From: Hevea brasiliensis
Lineage: Eukaryota > Streptophyta > Magnoliopsida > Malpighiales > Euphorbiaceae
Length of the DNA: 64,000 nt
NCBI RefSeq assembly: GCF_030052815.1
Contig: NC_079498.1
Location: forward strand, 98,908,041-98,972,040
Direction of reading: 5' to 3'
The notes below the pieces were generated by a model, which saw nothing but the letters and a program-made list of their open reading frames with translations, made no database searches and was not told where the DNA came from. Shown piece after piece: positions 24,201 to 30,789 of the stretch (its first letter is position 1; every line of letters starts with the position of its first letter). A program made the translations under genes and the position numbers.

Positions 24201-25292
24201 TAACCAATAAAAAATTTCAAATATTCTGAAGTCTTTCACTAAGGAAAGATGTGCTGAAAGGTTGAATTATAAAAAAAGAGGACTCTTGTTTTCTTTCTTT
24301 TCCAAACAAAAGGATGTGATTTCCGTTAACCAGCCAAATTGGCATAAAAAATATTAAAAGAGACAAGGTCGTTAATCTTCAGAGGAAACCTCCATTCACG
24401 ATAGGAAGGTATCTTGGGAAGAAACAAAGTTTGCGAGAGCATGTACTACCCTATCACAAATACTTTTTCTTTTTTTGAGGGAACACTATTACAGTTACTT
24501 GAAAGGACCAAGTTAACATACAAAATTACACAGCAAGAGTTACAACGGTTCTTGTCATTCTATTAACAACTAGATACACATAAATTTTACCCTCATTTCG
24601 ACAGTTATGCACATGAGGAAGAGAAACCCAATCATTTTCTTGTTAATTCTCGTAACAACTTATAGGGTATAATTTTTTAGAGGTTAAAAGCCATCCAAAG
24701 TTTAGAGAATGGTCAGAATATGTACAAATAATTGACTTTACAAATTAATACCCAAAACAAAATTTGAGCCAAGCACATTTTTATTCTCAAAGCTAGAGAA
24801 CTGCAAGTTCAACACAATAATTTTTCAGTCATGTCAAAATGTCGAGTAAAATAAAAAGATGATTATCGCTACTAACAAAATTGCAAGCTCAGATAACCAA
24901 ACGGGTATCTCTTAACAACGTGAAAGAATCAAAATAGTGAAAGCCAAAAATTCAGAAGTGAGAGGAAATGGAAGTTACGAGAAATCAATTTCCAAGCGGA
25001 TTTTGCCATCCTGTAGAGCGTAAGAGAGAGAATTGGCAGTATCAGTGACGAGCACTTCATAGGACTTGGGCTTGTAAACTGCGATTCCCCTTTTGGGGTC
25101 GAAACTCGAGGTCGCTTGGGACTGAGAGTCTTGTTGTTTGTTGGTGCTGGCGCATTGGATTTTGGAGATGCAAGGGAATTTTTGGAGAGAAGGGGACAGA
25201 GAGAAGAGTGGTGCGGAGCGAGGGAAAGACAGAAGAGGAAGAGAGTAGCGAGGAACAGAGAGAGAGGGAAGAGAAGAGACCTTGAGTGGCAT
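1309..25292 (-). CDS. LPA3: LPA3-like (DUF1995) chloroplast PSII-assembly gene, 12 exons, reading frame damaged
   Basis: The predicted protein matches LOW PSII ACCUMULATION 3, a DUF1995 chloroplast protein that helps CP43 assembly into photosystem II. Exons traced by eye (minus strand): E1 24979-25292, E2 23607-23637, E3 23236-23328, E4 23099-23161, E5 22569-22680, E6 20782-20866, E7 15960-16018, E8 15764-15866, E9 15611-15671, E10 3128-3210, E11 2968-3048, E12 1309-1368. E1 carries a Ser/Pro-rich transit-peptide-like start ([16 protein letters not shown]). Downstream hallmarks are RLEIDF (E1), [16 protein letters not shown] (E3/E4), NLELDTLR (E7), [10 protein letters not shown] (E8), [12 protein letters not shown] (E9), [12 protein letters not shown] (E10), EFLRRGDK (E11) and [11 protein letters not shown] (E12). 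Phases agree throughout except that E6 lacks 1 nt, putting TAG in frame. E2 has no AG acceptor. Total coding length is 1145 nt. It could be a decaying paralogue, or the lesions could be assembly errors. Confidence 0.85.
1532..2214. mobile_element. MITE-like element with long imperfect terminal inverted repeats
   Basis: The left end reads TTGGTTCAATTCTACCACAA, and the reverse complement of the right end reads TTGGTTCAATTCCAAAACGC. The similarity continues inward through a GAAATTCA stretch, giving roughly 40 bp of imperfect inverted repeat around an AT-rich core with no coding frame. It sits inside LPA3 intron 11. I could not define the target duplication, so the superfamily is open (hAT or PIF type). 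Confidence 0.55.
3211..3776. other. LPA3 intron 10 sequence before the gypsy insertion
   Basis: This is non-coding intron sequence. The string GGCTAGCCTATAA occurs twice (about 3410 and 3601), which may mark an old small repeat. I see nothing else that can be called. Confidence 0.35.
3777..4211 (-). repeat. 3' LTR of the gypsy element
   Basis: This 435-bp LTR begins TGATAGAG and ends CATATCA on the plus strand. It contains the final 127 nt of the gag-pol ORF (4085-4211). In element orientation, the purine-rich AGAGGATGGCAA just before the LTR is the likely polypurine tract, and it also lies inside the ORF. Confidence 0.93.
4085..8896 (-). CDS. Ty3/gypsy Gag-Pol polyprotein with chromodomain
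   Basis: This is a single 1603-codon ORF with no stop or shift. Order of domains: coiled-coil-like N-terminus (1-70), Gag (about 110-270), CCHC zinc knuckle (372-385, CX2CX4HX4C), aspartic protease (DSGAS at 462-466), reverse transcriptase (about 680-860, catalytic FFDD at 802-805), RNase H (about 945-1065), integrase HHCC zinc finger (H1140, H1147, C1177, C1180) and integrase core D1210, D1270, E1306. A chromodomain-like segment lies at about 1501-1552 ([24 protein letters not shown]), which defines chromoviruses and is thought to guide integration to heterochromatin. All catalytic residues I looked for are present, so autonomous activity is possible. The last 42 or so codons lie inside the 3' LTR. 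Confidence 0.95.
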   Translation of the reverse strand: MPNTRMDSRVDAIERSLGALEEGLVRMAGEREQNERKVSGVMEEMAQTRKRLEKLDVLESMIAQLLKGKINETESEGIAAFPLQYAHPGQTSSQRNQVPLVVTDDSQVTAKKVELPNFDGQDPVGWLARADQYFSAHRTSVETKVPLALVCMVGAALHWVRWLKQRSPNMTWEQLSVELLQRFGGDAFASPYERLAAVRQDGSVDDFIDEFVARAAQVPGITDQFYIGFFLNGLKAEIRVRIRSQDTGDIFRLMTLAREVERELLHTGMTKIEKSPDAGERWSFGSGPSYKAGGMGFSKQVQQQFKAQTDWVGANKEKVQSRVGNIAQKEIQRLPAPPLTQNKSQQQFSNKSRGTRHLSHQEFEELRTKGLCYRCKQPYHPMHVCPKKTLRVIIVGDDEETSEEGEPEGGETNQSPMVITEADEGQLTQLELPLFSVGGISRPKTMKIRGRLKGHELTVMVDSGASHNFIANNLVTQLGLPVQSTPIFGVKLGDGHRSESRGMCTNLIVEFGSFNIQTDCYLFPLGGVDMILGIAWLETLGDVKVNWAKMTMSFNHNGSIVSLIGDSSLTRALASVSSIEKLDDVEYYTLLWEASPEMRLTLTDANLEREKQDQLRVLLEQFQPVFNDNFGLPPNRPTDHRIPLLPDIAPISVRPYRYAHGQKDEIEKLVAEMLSAGIIQPSSSPFSSPVLLVRKKDGSWRFCVDYRALNKVTVPDKYPIPVIQEMLDELHGAMYFSKVDLRAGYHQIRVHKADVPKTAFRTHSGHYEFLVMPFGLTNAPATFQATMNDLFRPYLRRFVLVFFDDILVYSHSWKSHLDHVRLILQLLQSHQFVANQKKSVFGRQQVEYLGHIISKQGVAMDPNKIASVLNWPIPKTLKGVRGFLGLTGYYRRFVKNYGKIAQPLTQLLRKEQAIQFQWTPLAQKAFEKLKQAMTTSPVLAMPNFNKPFVIECDSSGRGLGAVLMQDSRPIAYFSKALSVHSLGKSTYEKEMMALVLAVLHWRPYLMGRKFVVHTDQKSLRHLLQQPITTPAQQQWVAKLLGYDFEIKYKPGNTNKAADALSRCEEEFECQPVTIQNWVDMDQVDKEVSQDPELKKLITELQQDPRSHPQYQLIQNRLFYKGRMVISATSPLISKLLLEFHTSPVGGHSGAYRTYRRIAASLYWKGMMRTIQDFVAQCIVCQQHKYQTTSPAGLLQPLAIPKAIWEDISMDFITGLPRSYGIDCILVVVDRLSKYGHFLPLRHPFTAKEVATAFTKEIVRLHGMPQSIVSDRDPIFLSNFWRELFKSQGTFLRMSTAYHPEMDGQTEVLNRCLETYLRCFSSEQPKQWSNWLAWAEYWYNTSHHTAIGMSPFEAVYGRPPPNLLKFLPGETKVEAVAQTLMDRDEILRQLHYNLARAQQRMVTAANKHRRDVEFQVGEAVFLKFRPHKSISLQSRVIPKLAARYFGPFQILERVGPVAYKLLLPVEARIHPVFHVSQLKRVIGNHPVVTELPKEMVVTANMVEPEKVLNWRRITVDHHPVIQILIQWKGKPVEEATWMNLVDIQNQFPSFNLEDKVGLSEDGNDMDSKLQVGYNGPGPLRVYSRRKIKENAKGMAVELDDSGRN
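8933..9367 (-). repeat. 5' LTR of the gypsy element
   Basis: This is the partner LTR of 3777-4211 and carries a copy of the Pol C-terminal coding stretch. It is followed, in element orientation, by the primer-binding site at about 8922-8931 and the Gag start at 8896. Confidence 0.93.
9368..10556. other. LPA3 intron sequence between gypsy and Copia-1
   Basis: This is non-coding. It includes a very AT-rich block (about 10030-10300) and a CT-rich block (about 10420-10555) just before Copia-1. I see no gene or element boundary here. Confidence 0.4.
10557..10758 (+). repeat. 5' LTR of Copia-1
   Basis: It starts TGTTATGAAAAG and ends TTTCTACA. The initial TGTTATGgAAAGTCAATCAC motif occurs twice in tandem. 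PBS TGGTATCAGAGC follows directly. Confidence 0.93.
11019..11522 (+). CDS. Copia-1 Gag, N-terminal fragment
   Basis: This is the Gag N-terminal half ([34 protein letters not shown], then the UBN2-like region [20 protein letters not shown]). The sister copies start Gag at an ATG in the context TCTCAACAA-ATG-GCAGACAAT. Here that codon reads ATA at 11031-11033, so only an upstream TTG opens this frame. The frame ends early (near 11,500) compared with the sisters. The remaining Gag, with a damaged CCHC knuckle, continues in other frames to about 11,970. Confidence 0.8.
   Translation: MSQQIADNKNVISDVIPVMTKITEHKLNGSNYLEWSKTVRVYLHSIDKDDHLTKDPPTDDTRQTWLREDARLFLQLRNSIHSEVISLINHCEFVKELMDCLDFLYSGKGNISRIYDVCKAFYRAEKEDKSLTAYFMDFKRVYEELNVLLPFSPDVKVQRAQRSNWSL
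12210..13772 (+). CDS. Copia-1 GAG-pre-integrase and integrase
   Basis: This is a 520-codon frame. The GAG-pre-integrase zinc-finger region ([16 protein letters not shown], then [11 protein letters not shown]) is followed by the integrase core with its first Asp in VHSDVWGP, second Asp in LRSDNAKEY and Glu in [14 protein letters not shown] Pro/Ser-rich linker leads into the start of RT ([17 protein letters not shown]), where the frame is broken at about 13,770. The protease part upstream is only visible in pieces. Confidence 0.85.
   Translation: MCLPKFSLIYFLSKLTRTLNCSAFLFPDCCLFQILRRRIIGRGRESGSLYILENHAPRSLVCSSTLTPLEAHCRLGHPSLSTMKKLCPQFQSLSVLECESCQFAKHHRLPSLSRVNKRASSPFELVHSDVWGPCSVTSKTGFRYFVTFVDDYSRVTWLYLMKNRSELFSIFCAFCNEIKTQFNISVCILRSDNAKEYFSAQFQPYMIQNGILHQSSCVDTPSQNGVAERKNRHLLEVTRALLFQMKVPKHFWADAVSTAYFLINRMPSSVLNGDIPYTTLFPTKSLFPIEPCIFCCTCFVRDVHPQVTKLDPKSLKCVFLGYSRLQKGYRCFSPTLNCYLVSADVTFFEFTPFFPPSSVYESQREEDDLLIYTVQPMSSPLPQPVSSVSRPTQPPIVHIYSRRLEIPDSDPPPATSLGDLVPHIDHHSDLDLHIALRKGKRSCTYPISSFVSYNQLSSCSRCFVTSLDSVPIPNTVNEALSHPGWCDAMKEEMEALDANGTWELLPLPTDKKAIGYKWVF
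13699..15159 (+). CDS. Copia-1 reverse transcriptase and RNase H
   Basis: The RT begins [25 protein letters not shown] and keeps the catalytic YVDD ([11 protein letters not shown]) and LKYFLGIEV. RNase H includes [20 protein letters not shown] and [20 protein letters not shown]. The frame is open to a TGA just before the polypurine tract. This is the best-preserved part of the element. Confidence 0.92.
   Translation: MLMVHGNYCLCPLIRKLLVTNGYSDEVNHDGSVAMLKARLVAKGYAQTYGVDYSDTFSPVAKLTSIRLFISLAATYDWPPHQLDIKNAFLHGDLQEEVYMEQPPGFVAQGELGKVCRLRKSLYGLKESPRAWFGRFSEAVQEFGMQKSKCDHSVFYRQSEAGLILLVVYVDDIVITGSDSAGISSLKTFLQTQFQTKDLGLLKYFLGIEVMRSKKGIFLSQRKYVLDLLTETGKLGAKSCSAPMTPTLQLLAGDSELFEDPKRYRRLVGKLNYLTVTRPDIAYAVSVVSQFMSSPTVAHWEALEQILCYLKGAPGRGLLYGNHGHLNVECFSDADWAGSKVDRRSTTGYCVFIGGNLVSWRSKKQSVVSRSSAKSKYRAMAQSVCEVMWILQLLDETGFKTSLPAKLWCDNQAALHIASNPVFHERTKHIEIDCHFIREKNQQQIISTGHINTGEQLGDIFTKALNGARIDYICNKLGMINIYAPT
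15167..15368 (+). repeat. 3' LTR of Copia-1
   Basis: This is the partner of 10557-10758 and has the same internal tandem duplication. The polypurine tract lies immediately upstream, and CTATC follows. Confidence 0.93.
15611..16018 (-). CDS. LPA3: LPA3-like exons 7-9 cluster
   Basis: There are three compact exons: E7 15960-16018 ([20 protein letters not shown]), E8 15764-15866 ([18 protein letters not shown], through [10 protein letters not shown]) and E9 15611-15671 ([21 protein letters not shown]). Acceptors TGCAG, TTTCAG and TGTAAG and donors GTATGG, GTTTCT and GTATGA all fit phases 2, 0 and 1. All three are open. E9 lies only about 240 bp from the 3' LTR of Copia-1, which fills the next intron. 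Confidence 0.85.
16019..16396. other. LPA3 intron 6, short left flank
   Basis: This is non-coding intron sequence between exon 7 and the 3.7-kb LTR-like insertion. Nothing is recognised. Confidence 0.4.
16397..20101 (+). mobile_element. Probable 3.7-kb solo LTR of a Ty3/gypsy element
   Basis: The stretch starts TGTAACACCCC and ends GTAAGATGTGACA. It is flanked by perfect 5-bp repeats ATGGC (16392-16396 and 20102-20106), the signature of LTR integration. I found no second LTR, PBS, polypurine tract or pol frame inside. The internal text is typical of long plant chromovirus LTRs (CACTGAGTCCTAGTACTCAGC, then ACAGAGACTAGAGGAGCAGCAG near 19,370-19,440). The simplest reading is recombination between two LTRs leaving one. 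A large non-autonomous element is the alternative. Confidence 0.8.
20102..20781. other. LPA3 intron 6, right part
   Basis: This is AT-rich non-coding intron sequence between the solo LTR and exon 6. No feature can be supported. Confidence 0.4.
20782..20866 (-). CDS. LPA3: LPA3-like exon 6 with a one-base frame break
   Basis: After acceptor GCAG at 20867-20870 the minus strand reads [18 protein letters not shown]. It then needs a +1 correction near 20814 to continue as ELSVIEKYV up to GTG|GTAAGG. As given, the frame reads VNFLL and then TAG. The exon is 85 nt where 86 is needed to match phase 1 in and phase 0 out. The simplest reading is one lost A in the ACA-GTGAA junction. An AATTGTAG|CACAG site inside the exon could act as an alternative acceptor, but it would drop the first half of the exon. 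Confidence 0.8.
20956..21540 (-). mobile_element. Probable 585-bp solo LTR or LTR fragment
   Basis: Both sides carry TGAAT (20951-20955 and 21541-21545). In minus orientation the insert starts TGTTAGAATTATG and ends GTGCACAATA, with the GTGGTTCACC...GGGCTACATCCACGG block common in plant LTRs near 21,028-21,061. There is no coding frame. It lies in LPA3 intron 5. The 3' end is not a clean CA, so a point change or a shifted border is possible. Confidence 0.55.
21541..22568. other. LPA3 intron 5, remainder
   Basis: This is non-coding. It includes a run of 16 G at 21611-21626. I see no gene. Confidence 0.4.
22569..23328 (-). CDS. LPA3: LPA3-like exons 3-5
   Basis: E3 is 23236-23328 ([20 protein letters not shown], ending RACI), E4 is 23099-23161 ([21 protein letters not shown]) and E5 is 22569-22680 ([20 protein letters not shown], ending FEDDNEG). 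Acceptors GTGAAG, TTTCAG and TTTCAG and donors GTAAGA, GTAACA and GTAGTT fit phases 0, 0 and 1. All three are open and well conserved in appearance. Confidence 0.87.
23607..23637 (-). CDS. LPA3: LPA3-like exon 2, predicted 31-nt micro-exon
   Basis: The minus strand encodes [10 protein letters not shown], the segment the family has between the E1 and E3 peptides. Its length (31 nt) exactly restores phase between E1 (phase 2) and E3 (phase 0). On the 3' side the only donor that keeps frame is GC (ACAGG|GCACTT), which would be a GC-AG intron. On the 5' side the pyrimidine tract leads into TG|GCCC, so the expected AG acceptor is missing. Without RNA evidence I cannot say whether this exon is spliced in. 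Confidence 0.6.
23638..24978. other. LPA3 intron 1
   Basis: This is non-coding intron sequence ending at the pyrimidine tract TTTTGGTTTGCTTCTCTG before the micro-exon (minus strand). No mobile element border was recognised. Confidence 0.4.
24979..25292 (-). CDS. LPA3: LPA3-like exon 1 (start codon and transit peptide)
   Basis: The ATG at 25292 opens 104 codons plus 2 nt. The first 50 or so residues are rich in Ser, Pro and Leu with almost no acidic residues, as expected for a chloroplast transit peptide. The mature DUF1995 region starts near [17 protein letters not shown]. The exon ends GATTTCTC|GTAAC (phase 2). I chose the downstream ATG because the longer overlapping frame starting at 25353 reads low-complexity sequence and leaves the family frame. 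Confidence 0.85.
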
Positions 25293-26543
25293 GGTTACTT
25301 CGGTTGGTTGGTTGGTTGGTTGGTTGAGATAGGCCGATGCATCCTAAAGCCATAAAATAAATAAATAAATAAATAAAATATTTACAACTTTTTTTTTAAT
25401 ATTTTATCAACTTATCTAATTGGAGAATAAAAATAATTAAATTAATATGAAATTTAATTATATTTATTCAATAAAATTTTCTATATATATTAATAGAATA
25501 ATATTAATAAATATTCATATATAAAATGAGAATTTGAAATAGTAAATTGATAAAATAAAATTATAATTAATTTAATAATATCATAAAATATGTATCACAA
25601 TATAACTATTCAATTGCTCTAGGCATCTGACTTATTGCTTCGGCTCTGCTATCATCTGATCACCCGATTATTATAATTATTTTTATTTTAAAAATAAATT
25701 AAATATTAAAATAAAATTATTATTATTACTTAAAATTTTATTTTAATAGTAAGCATAAAAATAAAATGACAATTATGGTATCATTTATTTTGTAGAAAAA
25801 ATTATTTCATAAAAAAATATTTTTTATAAATTTTTTTTTATTGTTTGATTGTAATATTAAACTAATGATATGTGTTTAATAAAAGGAGTCATTTTTTTAA
25901 ATGATAATTTAATTTTTTTTTAATTATAAAAATATTTTTTATTAATTTATTTTTTAAATATCTCAAATAATAGAAAATAAAGAAAATAATTTCAAAACAT
26001 GAAACAAACGAACCTACATTATATTATATTATGTCATTTATTTTATTACGTTATTCATTATATTGTTATTGTATGTCCTATGAATCATAGCTTAAGTAGT
26101 TCATCGTTGTATGAATCAAGCTTGGTGCTTAAGAAATTACTTTTTGCATGCTTCTTGCTTAGTGAAAAGTATATAATTAACTATGTGGAGCAAGATTTTT
26201 AAAACAAATAATATATGCATTTTCCATGTATATAAACTCTTTTTTTAGCACAATAAACGTTAAATTTTAAGTTAATGATTAAGTATTGATGTTTATGATT
26301 TAAGTTACTCCATATGTTCACCCCTCTTATATGTTCACATCTATTATCGATTTTTAATCTTAATTCTTATACCTCGACCTAAGTTGTGAAGCCAAATGAT
26401 GAGTTATGAATCAAAAGGATTGAAGCTAAATGAAACAAGCAAATGAATGTGTTTTGACCAATTGGGCAATTAAGCTTCTATTAGTAAAAATATATTTTCT
26501 ATTAAAAAAGAGAATTCAATACTTAAATTTATGAGAAATTAAA
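25293..26543. promoter_or_regulatory. LPA3 upstream region
   Basis: This is the 5' flank of the LPA3-like gene on the minus strand. It holds a (GGTT)6 run at 25302-25325 and an AAAT repeat at about 25354-25380, then AT-rich DNA. Core promoter elements cannot be assigned by eye. Confidence 0.35.
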
Positions 26544-29159
26544 TGTCACGACCTAACCTATGGGCCAGACCGGCACTAGTACCTGGGCTAGCCTAAAGCC
26601 CCCGATACCCGTAGTAAGCCTAACTATTCCTTAACCCAACTCTAAGGCCCATTGGGCCCAATTTCAAGAATTCAACCGGAGAGTTCGACCATAAAATAGA
26701 CATTTCAACGGGGAGTTTTTGACTCACTCGACCTGTAAACACAATATATAATCAACTGGGGAGCTCAGCTCACCCTCCACATACTCAAATGTCATAAAAA
26801 TAAATGGGAGCTCAGCTCTCTCATCCAGTCCATCAAACATGCATATAATAATAAGTTTACAGGTCTAACATGATAATTATATTACAGACCAAAATCAAAT
26901 AAATATTTATAACACATGCGGAAATTCTAAAAGTTAATAGAATTACACAAACATTAATAAACAACCTGCGAAGGAGAAAAGCAGGTTAACCACAACAAAA
27001 ATTCTCCTGTAGCCTGAAAAATAATGAACAGGAGTGAGCGTTCGACTCAGAGAGTAAAATATCAATTTTAACCATAATCTCTATAACTATCTAAAGCTAA
27101 TGCACCATGTAGAGTGAAATGCAATATCAGCAATATTTTCACATCATAACAGCAAAAAGGTAATTTAGAGCACTCACACACCTGATAATGTCAAACAATA
27201 CATATATGAGAGTTGATCCCTTATACAGCTCTCTTATTCCAACCTGTGCCAGCGAAGAATTCAGCTCGGACTTCCACTTAATAAACCAAATCGAGATCCC
27301 AGCGAATAACTCAAGCCTTGTCTACCCCGAATGACCGGGTCCCAGCGAAGATCTCAAGCCGTGTCTACCCGTCCTATCCATAGCCAACACCACATCACAC
27401 GCACACTGCTCCAAATTACCACAACAACATTTATGGCACTTTAACAGTTGTTAATGCAACATAAAACGTGCCTAGAGTTTAACTACATAGATATATACAT
27501 ATAAGTGATGCATGGGCATGCTTGAACATATAATAATATCGAAATTACAATTAAAATTAATATTTTACTCACAGACTTGACAGCAGTCACTGTGGCGGCT
27601 GGGGGGAGGAAGAAGGTTGTCCTGGCTCACCTGACAATTTTATTACAATTAACTCAATACAAACCAAGAAAAGATCAAATACGTCTTAAGTCGTGCCGAA
27701 AATCCGGCAGAGTCTCCCTTATACGTAAGACCTACCCAACCTGCAAAAGGGCTCAAAACGCACTTCTATATTTACAAATCATGCACTCACAACTCAATCA
27801 CACTATACAGCCTCTCCTGGGCCCATCCAAACAGTCATCAATCACAATATGTAAATTTACAGTTTAGTCCTTATAATTGATCCTTTTTGCAAAAACTACC
27901 CAAATAAGCTCTAAAAATTCTAAAACTTTGCTCCGCGGTCCTTAACAATATTACTAAGCTATTGCAAAAGGAATCATAATTTTCTGAGCTACCACGAATA
28001 TTTTATAGATTTTTAATCCCATTTAAGCACTAGAAAATTACGAAAAAATAAGGTTTAGGTTTACCTATGCCGATTCCGACTCTGGGGACGTGCTCGGGAC
28101 GTCTGACAACGGTGGGGTAGCCAAAATCTCGATCTGATTCCAAGACTTTTTCGGTAGCCGGTCTGTCTGGCCGAAAATTCACAGATTCGGACAACTATCG
28201 AATTTCCGAGAATTGAAGATACCTACATGAAGCCCACAACACGGGGGTTAGTACATAAATTTTACGGAATTTTCTAAGCTCATTTAATACTAGGAAAAAC
28301 ACTACGAAGTTCCGTGGGACCCACCGAAAAACAGTGTTAGAAAATTTTGAAATTTATATTGCTGCGAAGCTCTCGACGAGTGGAGCGCTCTAGTACTCTC
28401 GGTTTTCTCGTGGGGTTCACGGTTTGCGAGAAATCTAGACCAAAAGTCAAAATGGGCTAAAACTTCCCGGATAAAAATTGGACAAACCGCTCGATGGATT
28501 TTGGTGTTCTTGGTGTCTATGGAAAGCTCTTGAGGTGTAAATGGTGTTTGACACAAGACCTGGCTTAATCGGTGGCCGGATTTCGACCGGGAAGTCGAAA
28601 CGGCGAGCGGGCAAGTGGGTCTTCCCGCGTCGTTTCCGGCCGCTTGGAAGGCTGGCCGGCGGTGGGGAGGCATCGGGGCGGTGCGCCGACGAGATGGGGA
28701 AGCTGGGGAGGTGGCGGTGCGGCCTGGGGGTGAGAGAGGAGAAAAAAAACAGGAGAGAGAGGAGGAGGGACGGGACACGCGGGGGAAGGGAAGGGAAGAA
28801 AAGAAGGAGAAGGCCGGTTCGATTCGATCGGTCCGATTCGGTCTGTTTTGATTCGGTCGGTCCAATTCAAGATACAAAATTTTGAATTTTTACTCTGCCT
28901 TGGGACCGAAAACGAGGCCCAAAAATTTCGAAAAAATTCTAGAAAACTCAGAAAAATTCGTAAACTCTAAATATATTTTTAGTTTTGCCACGTGGTCTTT
29001 AAATTAATTTTTTTAAAAATCATCAAAGTTTTATATTTTCGAAAAATCAAACCCGATTTTAAAAATTCGAAAAATTTCAAATAATTTCTTAAAATTTAAA
29101 TAAAATAAAAATATTAATATTACTCACAAAATACTACATTTAAAATTTGGGGTGTTACA
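26544..29159 (-). mobile_element. Probable 2.6-kb solo LTR of a Ty3/gypsy element
   Basis: In minus orientation the insert starts TGTAACACCCCAAATTTT and ends GGTCGTGACA. Perfect TTAAA duplications flank it (26539-26543 and 29160-29164). There is no pol frame or second LTR. A GC-rich block (about 28,560-28,850) and repeated CCCAGCGAAgaTCTCAAGCC-like units (about 27,250-27,370) are LTR-internal. It resembles 16397-20101 in its termini but not in length, so it is a different subfamily. It separates the divergent LPA3 and ABCC13 genes. Confidence 0.8.
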
Positions 29160-29164
29160 TTAAA

Positions 29165-30789
29165 TTAAATAACTATATAAATATATAATAATAATTAAAA
29201 AAAAAATCAATTGACCCTCTTTTATTGAATTGGATCTGTTTCTGTTTCTAATCCAACAAAACAAGGTAAGGCCTATAAGTCTAAAACCACGAAACCTTAG
29301 GAGCGTAACCAGTTATGGAGATGAACAACAACATCGCGCTGCCAATTGTCTTCAGCAATGAAATGGCTTGACGTTGGCTATAAGAGTAATAGTCGAAGGT
29401 CCATGCAATTGTAGCACGAACGAAGCCTTCCCTAACCACAAATAAAGCCCTTCTTCCATCTCGTACTTCATGCAGCTTTATTCAATTGACTTTCACAGGA
29501 ATGCATGGCAGAGCTCAACCAGCTTCAAATTGGCTTTATTATTTTGAAGAGATCTGCTCATATTATCCCGCAACAATATAGGAGGAGGAATAATTCTTTT
29601 AAAGAGAGTTCAGAGTTTACTGTTATTTTCTAACAAACAGTACTTTGATAGGTAGCCACATGTAAGGTTTTAGTAAAAATCAACCTTTCTTGACACAATC
29701 ACAAGCCTGCAACACAAAAATTCCAAAAGGAACATTATACTTACATCCCAATCTAAAGGAATATATTCCAATTTAAAGGTGGGAGGGGGGAACTCACTTT
29801 TCAGATTAAGGAATGTACTTTCTCTGCTTGAAAGAGATAAGAAAAGGCCTCTTGAAGGACTCACAAAATGGAGAGAAATTTCTCTCTCTAAAGCTTAAAG
29901 AGAGAGAGAGAAGATAATTGCTGAAAAAAAAAAGAAAAATAGAAAAATCACATAATTCAAAACCTCACGTGTGAAAAATAATATTATAAGACTAGTTTTT
30001 GTTGGGTTTTAATTTTATCCCAAAATTGGAAGAATGATGTGCAACGCAAATTCAAAGACTTCTGCTTTTCCTCTTTAATTAAGTGCAAGCAAACCCAAAA
30101 GTTACTTTGAGCATCTGTGGACCATATTCCACAACCACCGCCGCCCCCTCCCCCTCCCCCTCCCCCTCCCCCCCCTTCTTTTTCATCAAGGAATCTGGAA
30201 TGGCATAAGAGGATGGGATGAATGGTTCGGATCCTTTTTGTCTGTTCAGAAAAGCTGCCACAAAAGTACAAATGTGAATATTTTATTTTATAATTTTGAA
30301 GAAAGGGCAAGAAACCAAGGAAATTTAATTTATTTAATTTAGTTTTTCAAATTAATAAAATCAAATAATTTATTTTTAATTAATTATTATTAAATCTTAA
30401 ATTAAAATTAAAAATAAAAAATATAATTAAAATTGAGCCTGATAAGTTTAAATTGATAAATTAAATTAAATTAAATAATTAATTTATTTTATTTTATTTT
30501 ATTTTATTTTAATTCAATTTAATTTAATTTGATATTCATTTTACATGAAATTTTATATAATTTAATTTGATTTGATTTATTAAAAATTTTAATTAATTTA
30601 ATTTTAATTAAAAAAATTGAACTCACCGATACTATTTAATTAAAATTGGATTAAATTTCGTAAAAAAAAAAAACTTAAAAAAATCTCTACTTCTTGCACC
30701 TGCGCGTGGACGTCCAAAGCGGGAGAAACTGCATTTTTTGGGTGCCTATATTAATCAGGCATTTTCTCTCAAATTTAAGTTTCGAAGTT
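29165..30789. promoter_or_regulatory. ABCC13 upstream region
   Basis: This region lies upstream of the ABCC13-type start codon. It contains a cytosine-rich tract of CCCCCT units (30143-30176), GA-rich repeats near 29,880-29,915, and a strongly AT-rich block at about 30,320-30,670. No gene is visible. The transcription start cannot be placed. Confidence 0.35.
30143..30176 (+). repeat. CCCCCT tract (G-rich on the minus strand)
   Basis: Repeated C5-T units end in a run of eight C. On the minus strand this gives several runs of five or more G, which could form a G-quadruplex. It lies about 620 bp upstream of the ABCC13 start codon. Confidence 0.8.

Noticed and set aside
25116..25355. 79-codon frame on the plus strand
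   Set aside because: It is the antisense shadow of LPA3 exon 1.
28302..28877. 191-codon open frame with Pro/Ser/Arg-rich sequence (-) and overlapping frames on both strands
   Set aside because: It lies wholly inside the 2.6-kb solo LTR, in its GC-rich block. Several frames on both strands are open for compositional reasons, and no domain is visible.
30079..30310. Frames encoding poly-Gly or Gly-Glu repeats (-)
   Set aside because: They are produced by the CCCCCT microsatellite. There is no conserved protein text around it.
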